In this document: positions 29,451 through 41,547 of the stretch, in pieces
Position numbering within the stretch: the first letter of the stretch is position 1
How the letters are laid out: each line of letters starts with the position of its first letter
From: Streptomyces roseirectus
GTDB lineage: Bacteria > Actinomycetota > Actinomycetes > Streptomycetales > Streptomycetaceae
Assembly: GCF_014489635.1 (NCBI RefSeq)
Contig: NZ_CP060828.1
Coordinates: 2,580,001-2,644,000, forward strand
DNA length: 64,000 bases
Direction: 5' to 3'
Program-made: the position numbers and the translations under genes
The notes under the pieces: model-generated
What the model was told of the DNA's origin: nothing
What the model saw: the letters and a program-made list of their open reading frames with translations, nothing else
Database searches by the model: none

Positions 29451-32400
29451 TCACGCCGGGGCGCCGGCTCCCGCCAGGTTCTCGATCATGCGGCGGGCGG
29501 CGGGGCCGACGACCGTCGCCCACTCGTCCGGCGCCTCGGTGAGCCAGCCGGCGACGCGCGCGGCGAAGCCGGGCACGTGGCGGCCGAGGTCGACCAGGCC
29601 GCGGTCGAAGCGGGTGGCGCCGTCGGGCGTGCGGACGAGGAGGCGGCCGGTGCGGTGGACCAGGTCGCGGGAGCGGTGGCGGGCGGCGGCGTGCAGGAAG
29701 GTCGTGAGGACGGCGGGGTCGTCCTCGTGGGCGAGCAGGAACTCGCGCAGTTCCGCGCGCAGGGCGGAGTCGTCCGGGGTGGCGAGGACGGCCGCGAGCG
29801 CGGAGCGCACCTGGTGGGGGGCGGTCGTCAGGAGCGAGGTGACCAGGGGGTGGAGGACGGCCCGCGCGGGCGTGCCCTGGGCGAGCCGCGCGTCGACGTA
29901 GCCGGCGACCGCCTCCGCCGTCTCCGGGCGGCGTTCCACCGTCTCCCGCACCATGATCGCGATGCGGCGGGTCAGGGGGTGGGTGGTGACGCCGGCCAGG
30001 GCGCGCAGGGTGGTCGCCGGGTCGGTGTCGGGGCGGTTCAGGCGGGTGCGGAAGGCTTTCAGGACCGGTTCGGGGTGGGTTGTCAGCGCCGGGAGCAGGG
30101 CGGTCGCGGGGAGCCCGGGGTCGGCGGCGGTGAAGTGGGCCAGGGCCTGCGGGAGATGGGTGGCGCGGATCCGGGGGTCCTGGACGAGGAGGGCCAACGC
30201 GCCGCCCTCCAGCGGGAGTTCGGTGCGCAGTTCCTCCGCCGCGTACCTCAGGAGGTCGCGGTCGGCGTCCGTGCGGACGTGCGGGGCCGCCTTCAGGCCG
30301 TACGAGACCGCCGCGACCCGGCGCGCCGGGCGGGTGTCCCGCGCCCAGCGGTCCACCGCCCGGCACAGCGCCGAGGGCTCGTCCTCCGCGAGCGCGCCGA
30401 GCAGTTCGTCGGCCCTGCGGTGGCCGCAGCCCACCAGGACGTCCGTCAGGTCGTCCAGCGCCCGGTGCCGGTGCGCGTACAGCAGCGCCTGCGCCGCCTC
30501 GGCCACCGTCGCCTCCGGGGCGCCGGGCAGCGGGCGGTCGTCCTCGAACCACAGGGTCAGGTGGGGCTGGACGGTGGTGGGGTCGGCGGCCAGCAGCTCC
30601 GCCACGGCGTCCAGGTAGCGGGGGGCTCGCGTGTCCGGGGGCGGGTCCGCGCGCAGGAGGTGGCGCAGGAGGGTGAACAGCGGGGCCGCGGGGAGCGGGA
30701 GCGCCGTCCAGAACGCCGGGGGGAACGCCGTCGCCGGCTTCCCGGCGGCCGTCCGCGCGACCACGTGGTCCGCGACGGCGTGCAGGACCTCCAGGTACGC
30801 GGTCGCGTCCGGGACCCTCAGCAGCGTCTCCGTCAGCAGGTGCGCGGGCCACCACGCGTCCGGGGTCTCCGCCAGGGCGGACGTCAGCTTCCCCAGGTGC
30901 CGGGCCAGCCGGGGCGGTCCCTGGTGGCGTGCCGACAGGAGCAGGGCCTCCACCACGGGGCCGATCCTGTGGTGCGGGACGGGGACGAGGTGGGGGCTGC
31001 GGGGGCGGTGAGCCAGCGCGTTCAGCGCCTCCTCCAGGTCCAGGTGCGTGCCCTGGATCCAGTCGGCCAGTTCCTCGTGGGCGAACCTGTACCCCGTGCC
31101 CGCCGGTACCAGCAGGCCCTCCGCCAGCACCGCCGACGCCCACCCCGTGCCGCCGCCCAGCCTCGCCGGGGCCTGGCCCCACGGGAACACGTCCTCGAAC
31201 GCCGCCCTGTCCAACTCCCCCTGTCCCGGGCCCAGGCTGCGCCTCGCCGCCTCGTGCACCTGCCCCGACACCCGCGCCGCGAGGCGCCTCACGGCGGTGC
31301 CCCTGAGCCCGTTCTCCACGGCCAGCCGCACGGCGATCCGCAGGCACATCAGGTCCAGGTAGGCGCCGAAGACGTCGTCCCTGTCCGCGTCGACGGGCGC
31401 CGGCGTACGGGGCATCGCCTCCCGCACCTCCCCGAGCAGCCGAAGACTGAGCGGATGCAGCCCCGCCCTCCCCCCGAGCGCCCCCTCAGGCACCCGATAC
31501 CGCACCCGAGCGACCCTCGCCTCCTCCTCCGTGAACTCCCCGACCTCCACACACGCGGGCAACTCCGGCCGAGAGGAACGGACTTCGTCCTCGACCGCTG
31601 GACGCTCCGAGGAGCAGAGAGCGAGGGGCGTGAGCTGGTGAACGGCGGAAGGGGCCGGCGAGTTGTCATCTGATGCTGTCGCCCCCCTCCCCCCACTCCC
31701 CCTCCCCCGCCCACCCCCGTACAACATCTCCCCCGGAAACTCCGCCCCCGCGTGCTCCCAGAACTCCGGGCGGCAGGCCAGCACGAGCCGAGCGCCGGTC
31801 TCACGGAGCCAGGTCGCTGTGGCGCGGGTCCAGGAGGGGAGGCGGTGGGAGAGGAAGGGCGGCATCTCCTCGGGGGCATCGAGGAGGAGGTAGAGAGGGC
31901 GCCCGTAGCTGAGGGAGAGCCGGGAGACGATCGCGGGGGTGATGGTCTCGGCGTCGGGAGGCGCGGTGGGCGCGTCCGACGTCGTGACGATCCGCGCGGC
32001 CCGCCGCAGCGCCCGCCCCACCGCGTCCGCCAGGGACTCGTCGTCGTCCCGCAGATCCGCCCCGCGCAGCCACAGCGTCGGCGCCGGCTCGGACGACCGG
32101 TGCCGACGGGCCGCCAGCGCCGCGAGTTCCGTCGTCCGCCCGCTCCCCGGTGCCCCCACCAGCGCCAGCACCGACGCGTCCCCCCGCGCGAACGCCGCGA
32201 ACTCCCGCACGACGCCGCCCCGTTCGACCGGCAGCACGGCAGAGCCCTCCGCCTCCCCGCCGCCGGGCCACCCCCCGACCCACCCCACGAGCGCCCCCAC
32301 CGGCCCGTCCGACCCCACCGACGTGGCCGTCACCTCCAGCACCCCCGCCAGATTCAGGTCCGCCCCGTACGCGGGCACGGTCGCCGCGTTGCGGGCCAGC

Positions 32401-32999
32401 ACTTCCGCGAGGGCCCCGCTGCGGCGGGCCCCCGGCCGCAGCTGCACGGCGAATCCGACGTCCCGGTGGCCGGTCTGGAGGGCCGTGCCGAGGACGGCGA
32501 CGACCGTGCCCGTCGCCGCGTCGAGGACGGGACCCCCCGCGGCCCCGCCGCCGAGGCGGAGCGCGTCGCGGCCGGCGGTGCCGATGGCGAGTTCGAGGGT
32601 GTCGTCGAGGAGGTGGAACCGGTCGGTGGCCGTGTACGTGGCCTGCGCGGCGGCGAGGACCCGCGCCTCGCGCCAGCCGCCGGCGGCGACGCGGACGTAC
32701 GTCCCCGTGGCGGCCCGCTCCCGGACGGAGACGGGCAGCGGGGCCATGTCCAGCCCCTCCGTGTGGACGAGCGCGAGGTCCAGCTCGGGGAGGGGGGTGA
32801 CGGCGGCGGAGGTGACGACGCACGTGCGGTCCCCGGCGCCGTGCAGGACGATCCGGGGCAGCCCGTCGACGACTTCGTGCGCGGTGATCAGCGTGCCGTG
32901 GTGGTCGGCGAGGAACCCGGTGCCGCGGGGGCGCCCGGCGAGATCTCGGATGCGGACGACGACGTCGTCCGTGCCGTCCTGAGCTGCCCGTCCCCCCAC
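29451..32999 (-). CDS. Trypsin-fold domain fused to STAND-like NTPase
   Basis: 1,182 residues. Residues 1-205 have a trypsin/HtrA-like fold with H41 (TLITAHEVVDG) and D74 (ELDLALVHTEG). The serine site reads GAAGGP (152-157), so the nucleophile is replaced by A154 and the domain should be proteolytically dead. A P-loop NTPase follows: Walker A GAPGSGRTT at 282-290 with R288 in place of lysine, Walker B LYLLLD with D374. The C-terminal ~550 residues are helical, repeat-like. The architecture resembles signalling/defence STAND proteins. GTG start with GGGAGG six bases upstream. Confidence 0.82.
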   Translation of the reverse strand: MGGRAAQDGTDDVVVRIRDLAGRPRGTGFLADHHGTLITAHEVVDGLPRIVLHGAGDRTCVVTSAAVTPLPELDLALVHTEGLDMAPLPVSVRERAATGTYVRVAAGGWREARVLAAAQATYTATDRFHLLDDTLELAIGTAGRDALRLGGGAAGGPVLDAATGTVVAVLGTALQTGHRDVGFAVQLRPGARRSGALAEVLARNAATVPAYGADLNLAGVLEVTATSVGSDGPVGALVGWVGGWPGGGEAEGSAVLPVERGGVVREFAAFARGDASVLALVGAPGSGRTTELAALAARRHRSSEPAPTLWLRGADLRDDDESLADAVGRALRRAARIVTTSDAPTAPPDAETITPAIVSRLSLSYGRPLYLLLDAPEEMPPFLSHRLPSWTRATATWLRETGARLVLACRPEFWEHAGAEFPGEMLYGGGRGRGSGGRGATASDDNSPAPSAVHQLTPLALCSSERPAVEDEVRSSRPELPACVEVGEFTEEEARVARVRYRVPEGALGGRAGLHPLSLRLLGEVREAMPRTPAPVDADRDDVFGAYLDLMCLRIAVRLAVENGLRGTAVRRLAARVSGQVHEAARRSLGPGQGELDRAAFEDVFPWGQAPARLGGGTGWASAVLAEGLLVPAGTGYRFAHEELADWIQGTHLDLEEALNALAHRPRSPHLVPVPHHRIGPVVEALLLSARHQGPPRLARHLGKLTSALAETPDAWWPAHLLTETLLRVPDATAYLEVLHAVADHVVARTAAGKPATAFPPAFWTALPLPAAPLFTLLRHLLRADPPPDTRAPRYLDAVAELLAADPTTVQPHLTLWFEDDRPLPGAPEATVAEAAQALLYAHRHRALDDLTDVLVGCGHRRADELLGALAEDEPSALCRAVDRWARDTRPARRVAAVSYGLKAAPHVRTDADRDLLRYAAEELRTELPLEGGALALLVQDPRIRATHLPQALAHFTAADPGLPATALLPALTTHPEPVLKAFRTRLNRPDTDPATTLRALAGVTTHPLTRRIAIMVRETVERRPETAEAVAGYVDARLAQGTPARAVLHPLVTSLLTTAPHQVRSALAAVLATPDDSALRAELREFLLAHEDDPAVLTTFLHAAARHRSRDLVHRTGRLLVRTPDGATRFDRGLVDLGRHVPGFAARVAGWLTEAPDEWATVVGPAARRMIENLAGAGAPA

Positions 33000-33181
33000 C
33001 GTGTGCCTCCCGCCCGCGCCCGTCGCCCTGCTTCGACGGTAGGGCGGCGGTGATCAGCGGGACAGATCGCGGGGCGAACGCGCCCCCTCGCACTCCCTCG
33101 GTTCACTCCGAGCGCCCGCCCGGACGGGTGAACAAACACCGGCCGATGGACAACCCTGGAGTCGGGGGAACCGAGGGGGGA

Positions 33182-33220
33182 CCGTGGAGCGGCAGGCACC
33201 CCGTGCTCGCCGCTCCACGG
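33182..33220 (-). terminator. Hairpin downstream of truB
   Basis: CCGTGGAGCGGC (33182-33193) and GCCGCTCCACGG (33209-33220) are perfect 12-bp inverted repeats; the loop holds a second small stem, GCAC/GTGC. About 30 bases past the truB stop, it probably ends the rimP-truB operon. There is no clear T-run. Confidence 0.7.
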
Positions 33221-33251
33221 ACAACACCCTCGGCCGAGACGGGCAAGGCCC

Positions 33252-34157
33252 TCAGCCGAAGACGGCCAGGCTCTTCGCCTTCCCCTTCTCCGACTCGACG
33301 AGCGCGAGAAAGCGCCCCTCCGGGTCGAAGACGGCGACGGCCCCGCGCCCGGCGTACTCGTCGGGCAGGTCGAGGCGGACCCCGTTCAGCAGCAGCCGCG
33401 CCCGCTTCACGTCGACGTCCCAGCGGGGGAACGCGGCGGCGGCGGCCTCGGCGATCGGCATGACCGTCAGCTCCTGCTGGAGCTGGTCGAGGGTGCGCGC
33501 GGAGTCCAGCTTGTAGGGCCCGACCCGGGTGCGCCGCAGCGCGGTGAGGTGCCCGCCGACACCGAGCCCGGCGCCCAGGTCGCGGGCGAGGGCGCGGATG
33601 TAGGTGCCGGAGGAGCAGACAACGGAGACGACCAGGTCGAGGACGGGTGTGCCGTCGTCGGCGACGGCCTCGCGGACGTCGTACACCTGGAAGGAGGAGA
33701 TCCGCACCGGGCGGGCCGGGATCTCGAAGTCCTCGCCGTCGCGGGCCCGCTTGTAGGAGCGGACGCCGTCGATCTTGATGGCGCTGACCTTGGAGGGCAC
33801 CTGCATGATGTCGCCGGTGAGCTGGGCGACGCCTTCGAGGACGGCGTCCTTGGTGACGCCGGACGCGTCGGCGGACGCCGTGATCTCGCCCTCGGCGTCG
33901 TCCGTGACCGTGGTCTGGCCGAGGCGGACGGTGCCCAGGTACTCCTTCTCGGTCAGCGCGAGGTGCCCGAGGAGCTTGGTCGCCTTCTCGACGCCCAGGA
34001 CGAGGACGCCCGTCGCCATCGGGTCGAGCGTGCCGGCGTGGCCGACGCGACGGGTGCGGGCGATGCCGCGCATCTTGGCGACCACGTCGTGGGAGGTGAA
34101 GCCCGACGGCTTGTCGACGATGACGAGGCCGTCGGGCGGGGTGGGCTTGCTGGTCAT
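33252..34157 (-). CDS. truB: tRNA pseudouridine-55 synthase
   Basis: 301 residues. Makes pseudouridine 55 in the T-loop of tRNAs. N-terminal IVDKPSGFTSHDVV and the catalytic aspartate in GHAGTLDPMATG identify it; PUA-like C-terminus. The ATG overlaps the rbfA stop (ATGA), so it is coupled to rbfA at the end of the translation operon. Confidence 0.95.
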   Translation of the reverse strand: MTSKPTPPDGLVIVDKPSGFTSHDVVAKMRGIARTRRVGHAGTLDPMATGVLVLGVEKATKLLGHLALTEKEYLGTVRLGQTTVTDDAEGEITASADASGVTKDAVLEGVAQLTGDIMQVPSKVSAIKIDGVRSYKRARDGEDFEIPARPVRISSFQVYDVREAVADDGTPVLDLVVSVVCSSGTYIRALARDLGAGLGVGGHLTALRRTRVGPYKLDSARTLDQLQQELTVMPIAEAAAAAFPRWDVDVKRARLLLNGVRLDLPDEYAGRGAVAVFDPEGRFLALVESEKGKAKSLAVFG

Positions 34158-34600
34158 TCGGCGGCGCTGTCCGTCTCGTCGTCGGGCTTCTTGTACGGGT
34201 CGGCGCCGCCCGCGTAGTCCGCGCCGGCCGATGCCTCGCGGACCTTCTCGTCGGACAGCCGTGCCTTGTCGAGCAGGTCCTCGATGGTGCGGGCGTTGTC
34301 CGGGAGGGCGTCGGCGACGAAGGTCAGGGTCGGCGTGAACTTCACGCCGGCCGCGCGGCCCACCTCGGAGCGCAGGATGCCCTTGGCGCTCTCCAGGCCC
34401 GCCGCGGCCTCGGCCCGCTCCTCCTCACCGCCGTACACCGTGTAGAAGACGGTCGCCTCCCGCAGGTCGCCGGTGACCCGAGCGTCCGTGATGGTGACGT
34501 GCGTACCGAGCCGTGGGTCCTTGATCCCGCGCTGGAGCTTGTTGGCCACCACCTCTCGGATGAGGTCCGCCAGCCTCTTGGCGCGCGCGTTGTCGGCCAC
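34154..34600 (-). CDS. rbfA: Ribosome-binding factor A
   Basis: 148 residues, a KH-fold 30S maturation factor that acts on the 5' part of 16S rRNA. The N-terminal block (ARAKRLADLIREVVANKLQR) and DPRLGTHVTITDARVTGDL are family signatures; the C-terminal tail is acidic and species-specific. It follows the DUF503 gene by about 40 bases and overlaps truB by four. Confidence 0.93.
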   Translation of the reverse strand: MADNARAKRLADLIREVVANKLQRGIKDPRLGTHVTITDARVTGDLREATVFYTVYGGEEERAEAAAGLESAKGILRSEVGRAAGVKFTPTLTFVADALPDNARTIEDLLDKARLSDEKVREASAGADYAGGADPYKKPDDETDSAAE

Positions 34601-34639
34601 TGGTCCGTCTCCTTCGTCCTACTTCACTTGCCGCTTGCT

Positions 34640-34933
34640 TCAGTCTTCGTCGCCGTGGAGCCTGCGTCGAACCGAAAGCAGCTCCACCTCTGGCCGCGCG
34701 GCGACAAGTCGCTCACAGCGGTCCAGTACATCTGTCAGGTGTTCCGTGTCACCCGAGACCACCGCGAGCCCGATCTCGGCCCTGCGATGGAGGTCCTGAT
34801 TCCCCGTCTCCGCCACGCTCACCGCGTACTTGCGCTGTAGCTCGGCCACGATCGGACGGACGACGGAACGCTTCTCCTTCAGCGAGTGAACATCGCCGAG
34901 AAGAAGGTCGAAGGACAGAGTCCCCACGTACAT
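34640..34933 (-). CDS. DUF503 (YlxP-like) protein
   Basis: 97 residues starting MYVGTLSFDLLLGDVHSLKEKR, matching the small DUF503/YlxP family found between infB and rbfA in many Gram-positive bacteria. Ferredoxin-like fold; probably linked to ribosome assembly by context, function not established. The ATG at 34933 gives the canonical start; longer in-frame starts upstream add unrelated residues. Confidence 0.88.
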   Translation of the reverse strand: MYVGTLSFDLLLGDVHSLKEKRSVVRPIVAELQRKYAVSVAETGNQDLHRRAEIGLAVVSGDTEHLTDVLDRCERLVAARPEVELLSVRRRLHGDED

Positions 34934-35166
34934 GTACGGCCGGTTCACCCGCCGGCTCGGGCTCGAAGGCCCTGTCCGCCGGATGGGGACAGGGACATCG
35001 AGAACGGTACATCGATCGGGCCGGCCGGCTCGACGGATATTCCGGCACCCCCAAAGCGCCGGTCGAGCATTCTCAGCCCGTCTGGGGGCGGCAGCCCCCA
35101 CAAACAACGGCGCGCTGGCCGACGGAAGCGAACTCCCGCCGGCCAGCACGAACCGTCGGCCAAGAA

Positions 35167-38274
<3,108 letters not shown>

Positions 38275-38422
38275 TTCGCTCCTTTGAGGTCCGGGTTCAG
38301 TCCGGACCGTCGCTACTTCATGGGCGTACTCATCGCGTGCTCATCGAGTGCTCATCGCAATCTCGACCTACTTCCAACTCGCGCGGGGTACCTGGTCGCA
38401 CGGACGGTCCGTGCACCACTTC

Positions 38423-38719
38423 TTACGGTGTCGCCTCGTCGGCAACGGTGGCCTGCTCGACGTATCGGCGCAACGCCTTTGTGTCGAGCGCTCCCGGGGC
38501 GCGCAGCGCCCGCGTGAACGCCCGTCGGCGTACCGCCTGGTCGAGACAGCCGAGGACGGGATGCAGATACGCACCCCGGCCGGGCAGCGTACCGCGAGGG
38601 TCGGGAGCGCATTCGTCCCCGACCGCCACGATGCGCAGCAGTCCTGTCTTGGCCGCCCGCTCCCGACACCCCACACAGGTGCGTTCAGGGCATGCTCGGG
38701 CGTGCGTCCGGCCAGACAC
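38423..38719 (-). CDS. rnpM: YlxR/RnpM RNA-binding protein
   Basis: 98 residues. ERTCVGCRERAAKTGLLRIV and GRGAYLHP are the hallmarks of the YlxR family, recently shown in Firmicutes to bind and modulate RNase P (RnpM). The GTG start at 38719 precedes MSGRTHARACPERTC. It sits between nusA and infB, the universal location for this family. Confidence 0.9.
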   Translation of the reverse strand: MSGRTHARACPERTCVGCRERAAKTGLLRIVAVGDECAPDPRGTLPGRGAYLHPVLGCLDQAVRRRAFTRALRAPGALDTKALRRYVEQATVADEATP

Positions 38720-38819
38720 TCTTAAGTCTACCTCCCCGCGGCGACCTCACCCCTTTGGGTCAGGAGTCGAACACGTGCCGCGATATAACTGACGTGATCC
38801 AGCCGTTGACCGGCGTGAT

Positions 38820-39818
38820 CTATTCCCCGGCCTGCGGCTCCGGCTGCTCGGTGTCCGGCCGGATGTCGATCCGCCAGCCGGTGAGGCGGGCGGCGAGACG
38901 GGCGTTCTGCCCCTCCTTGCCGATCGCCAGCGACAGCTGGTAGTCCGGCACGGTCACCCGCGCGGAGCGCGCGGCGAGGTCGACGACCTCCACCTTGGAC
39001 ACCCGGGCGGGCGACAGGGCGTGCGCCACCATCTCCGCCGGGTCGTCCGACCAGTCGACGATGTCGATCTTCTCGCCGTTCAGCTCGCCCATCACGCTGC
39101 GCACCCGGCTGCCCATCGGGCCGATGCAGGCGCCCTTGGCGTTCAGGCCGCTGCGGGTGGAGCGGACGGCGATCTTCGTGCGGTGACCGGCCTCGCGGGC
39201 GATCGCGGCGATCTCGACCGAGCCGTCGGCGATCTCCGGCACCTCCAGGGCGAAGAGCTTCTTCACCAGGTTGGGGTGCGTGCGCGAGAGCGTGACCGAG
39301 GGGCCGCGGACGCCCTTGGCGACCCGGACGACGTACGACCTCAGGCGCAGGCCGTGCGGGTAGTCCTCGCCGGGGACCTGCTCCTGCACGGGCAGGATGG
39401 CCTCCAGCTTGCCGATGTCGACCAGGACGTTCTTCGGGTCGCGGCCCTGCTGGACGACGCCGGTGACGATGTCGCCCTCACGGCCGGCGTACTCGCCGAG
39501 CGTGGCGTCGTCCTCCGCGTCGCGCAGGCGCTGCAGGATCACCTGCTTGGCGGTGGAGGCGGCGATGCGGCCGAAGTCCGACGGGGTGTCGTCGAACTCG
39601 CGGGGCTCCTGGCCCTCCTCCAGGTCGTCGGGGTCCTCCTTCGCCCACACGGTCACATGCCCGCTGTCGCGGTCGAGCTTCACGCGCGCGCGGCGGCGGC
39701 TTCCCTCGGTGCGGTGGTAGGCGATGAGGAGGGCCGACTCGATCGCCTCGACCAGCAGGTCGAAGGAGATCTCCTTCTCCCGTACCAAGCCCCGCAGGGC
39801 ACTCATGTCGATGTCCAC
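38820..39818 (-). CDS. nusA: Transcription termination/antitermination factor NusA
   Basis: 332 residues: N-terminal RNA-polymerase-binding domain, S1 domain ([16 protein letters not shown] onward) and two KH domains ([39 protein letters not shown]). It lacks the C-terminal acidic repeats of E. coli NusA, as usual in actinobacteria. The ATG is two bases after the rimP stop, implying coupling. Confidence 0.95.
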   Translation of the reverse strand: MDIDMSALRGLVREKEISFDLLVEAIESALLIAYHRTEGSRRRARVKLDRDSGHVTVWAKEDPDDLEEGQEPREFDDTPSDFGRIAASTAKQVILQRLRDAEDDATLGEYAGREGDIVTGVVQQGRDPKNVLVDIGKLEAILPVQEQVPGEDYPHGLRLRSYVVRVAKGVRGPSVTLSRTHPNLVKKLFALEVPEIADGSVEIAAIAREAGHRTKIAVRSTRSGLNAKGACIGPMGSRVRSVMGELNGEKIDIVDWSDDPAEMVAHALSPARVSKVEVVDLAARSARVTVPDYQLSLAIGKEGQNARLAARLTGWRIDIRPDTEQPEPQAGE

Positions 39819-39820
39819 GG

Positions 39821-40354
39821 CTACGCCTCCTCTTCCTTCTCGTTGCTGTCTTCGAAGCTGTCTTCGGAGCTCTTGCTGTCTTTGCGGTTGAACTCGACCT
39901 GGACGCGGGCCTTGTCGATCTCGGTGAAGGCGAGCCTGCGGGCGGTGGGCTTGCGGCCCTTCACGCCGGGCACCTGCACGTCGAGGCCGTCGTCGTCCAC
40001 GGTGAGGATGCGGGCGGTGACCTCGCCGCCCTCGGTGAGCTGGAACTTCACCAGCCGGTCGACCGCGCGCACGTAGTGCCGGTGCTCCTTGAGGGGGCGC
40101 TCGGCGCCGGGGGTGCCGACCTCCAGGTCGTAGGCGGCGTCACCCATCGCGTTCGTCTCGTCGAGCTTCGCCGAGAGCGCGCGGCTCACATCGGCGACGG
40201 CGTCCAGGTCGGCCCCGGTGTCCGAGTCGACGACGACGCGCAGCACACGCTTGCGGCCCACGGTCTCCACGGCGATCTCTTCGAGGTCCAGCCCCTGCGA
40301 GGTGACGAGCGGTTCCAGGAGCTCTCGCAGCCTCTCGCTCTGGGTGGTGCTCAT
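39821..40354 (-). CDS. rimP: Ribosome maturation factor RimP
   Basis: 177 residues. 30S assembly factor with the two-domain RimP pattern ([22 protein letters not shown], then [28 protein letters not shown]). The C-terminal tail is Glu/Ser/Lys-rich. First gene of the rimP-nusA-rnpM-infB-DUF503-rbfA-truB run. A TTTGACC box about 55 bases upstream may be part of the operon promoter, but I see no good matching -10. Confidence 0.94.
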   Translation of the reverse strand: MSTTQSERLRELLEPLVTSQGLDLEEIAVETVGRKRVLRVVVDSDTGADLDAVADVSRALSAKLDETNAMGDAAYDLEVGTPGAERPLKEHRHYVRAVDRLVKFQLTEGGEVTARILTVDDDGLDVQVPGVKGRKPTARRLAFTEIDKARVQVEFNRKDSKSSEDSFEDSNEKEEEA

Positions 40355-40550
40355 CCGGGTGACTCCTCGGCCGCGTGTGCTGTTGTGGAATGGTCGCGTG
40401 TCTGGTCAAAGGGTATCCGGTCGCGGGGAGTGTTGCCGTCCACCCTGTTGGGGGACAGCGCCTGCCGACGCCGGGTGCCCGACCCGCCGGTACGGTGATC
40501 CCCGACGGGCCCGACCATCCCTTCGTACGACCATCCAGAGGACGTCTGAC

Positions 40551-41078
40551 GTGCCGTACCCCTCGCCGCGCTTGCCCTCCGGGCCGCGCCGGAGAACCCT
40601 TCTGACCGGGGCCGCGGGCTCCGCCGTCCTGCTCGCGGGCTGCTCGTCCGGCCCCTCCACTCAGGAGACGGCCGCGGGGGCGCCCTCCGTCTCCCAGCGT
40701 GTCCGCGCGCGGGCCGTCCAGGACAGTACGGGGCTGCTGGAGCAGTACGACGCCGTCCTGGCCGCGCGGCCGGCGCTGGCGGGGTTGTTGGCGCCGCTGC
40801 GGGGGGAGGTGGCCCGGCATGTGGGGGCGTTCGGGGGGAGTACAGGTACTCCAAGCACCCCAAGCACTTCGAGTGCTACTAGTACCAGCCCCTCCCCCGC
40901 TGCCACGCCCGTCGACGACAAGACCGCTCTCGCTCAACTCGCCGCCGCCGAGCGGGCGTTGGCGGATCGGCGGGGAGCCGAGCTGCTGACGGTGCCCGGG
41001 GAGCTGGCGCGGCTGCTGGCGTCGGTGGCGGCGGCCGGGGCCGTGCACGCGTACGTGTTGACGGAGGGGGCGCGATGA
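40551..41078 (+). CDS. Putative lipoprotein
   Basis: 175 residues from the GTG at 40551 (AGAGGA upstream). The N-terminus RRRTLLTGAAGSAVLLAGC has a basic stretch, hydrophobic core and lipobox (LLAGC), so it should be lipid-anchored at the cell surface. A Ser/Thr/Pro-rich linker (about 105-130) splits two helical parts. It overlaps the ferritin-like gene by ATGA, and the two probably form one unit. No enzymatic motif is recognised. Confidence 0.82.
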   Translation: MPYPSPRLPSGPRRRTLLTGAAGSAVLLAGCSSGPSTQETAAGAPSVSQRVRARAVQDSTGLLEQYDAVLAARPALAGLLAPLRGEVARHVGAFGGSTGTPSTPSTSSATSTSPSPAATPVDDKTALAQLAAAERALADRRGAELLTVPGELARLLASVAAAGAVHAYVLTEGAR

Positions 41079-41509
41079 GCGCGGAGTTGGACGCCGTCCA
41101 GGCGGCGCTGGCCGCGGAGCACGCGGCGGTCTACGGGTACGGGGTGGTCGGCGGGCAGGCCGGGGAGGCCCGGCGGGCGGAGGCGCGGGCCGCGTGGGAC
41201 GCTCATCGGGCCCGGCGGGACGCCCTCGCGCGGGCCGTGCGCGACCTCGGGGGCGAGCCGGTCGCCGCGAGCGCCGGGTACGCGCTGCCGTTCCCGGTGG
41301 ACGGGCCCGACGCGGCCGTCCGGCTCGCCGCCCGGTTGGAGGAGCGGATCTGCGGGGTCTACTCCGACCTGGTGCGGGCCACGTCCGGGGACCGGCGCAA
41401 GGACGCCGCCGGGGCGCTGCGGGAGGCCGCGGTGCGGGCGGTGCGGTGGGGCGGGGGCAGCGTAGCCTTCCCTGGGCTCGCCGAGCGCGGGGTGAGTCCG
41501 TCGGGTTGA
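41075..41509 (+). CDS. Ferritin-like DUF4439 protein
   Basis: 144 residues. A four-helix ferritin-like pattern: LDAVQAALAAEHAAVYGYGVVGG, a second helix ending in the HRARRDAL region, and RLEERICGVYSDLV. This fits the DUF4439 family. Some carboxylates of a di-iron site are present but I cannot confirm a full set. Translationally coupled to the lipoprotein gene, which suggests a membrane-associated pair. Confidence 0.8.
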   Translation: MSAELDAVQAALAAEHAAVYGYGVVGGQAGEARRAEARAAWDAHRARRDALARAVRDLGGEPVAASAGYALPFPVDGPDAAVRLAARLEERICGVYSDLVRATSGDRRKDAAGALREAAVRAVRWGGGSVAFPGLAERGVSPSG

Positions 41510-41547
41510 CCGGTCGCGACCGGCTGGAAGAAGGGAACACCTCACGC

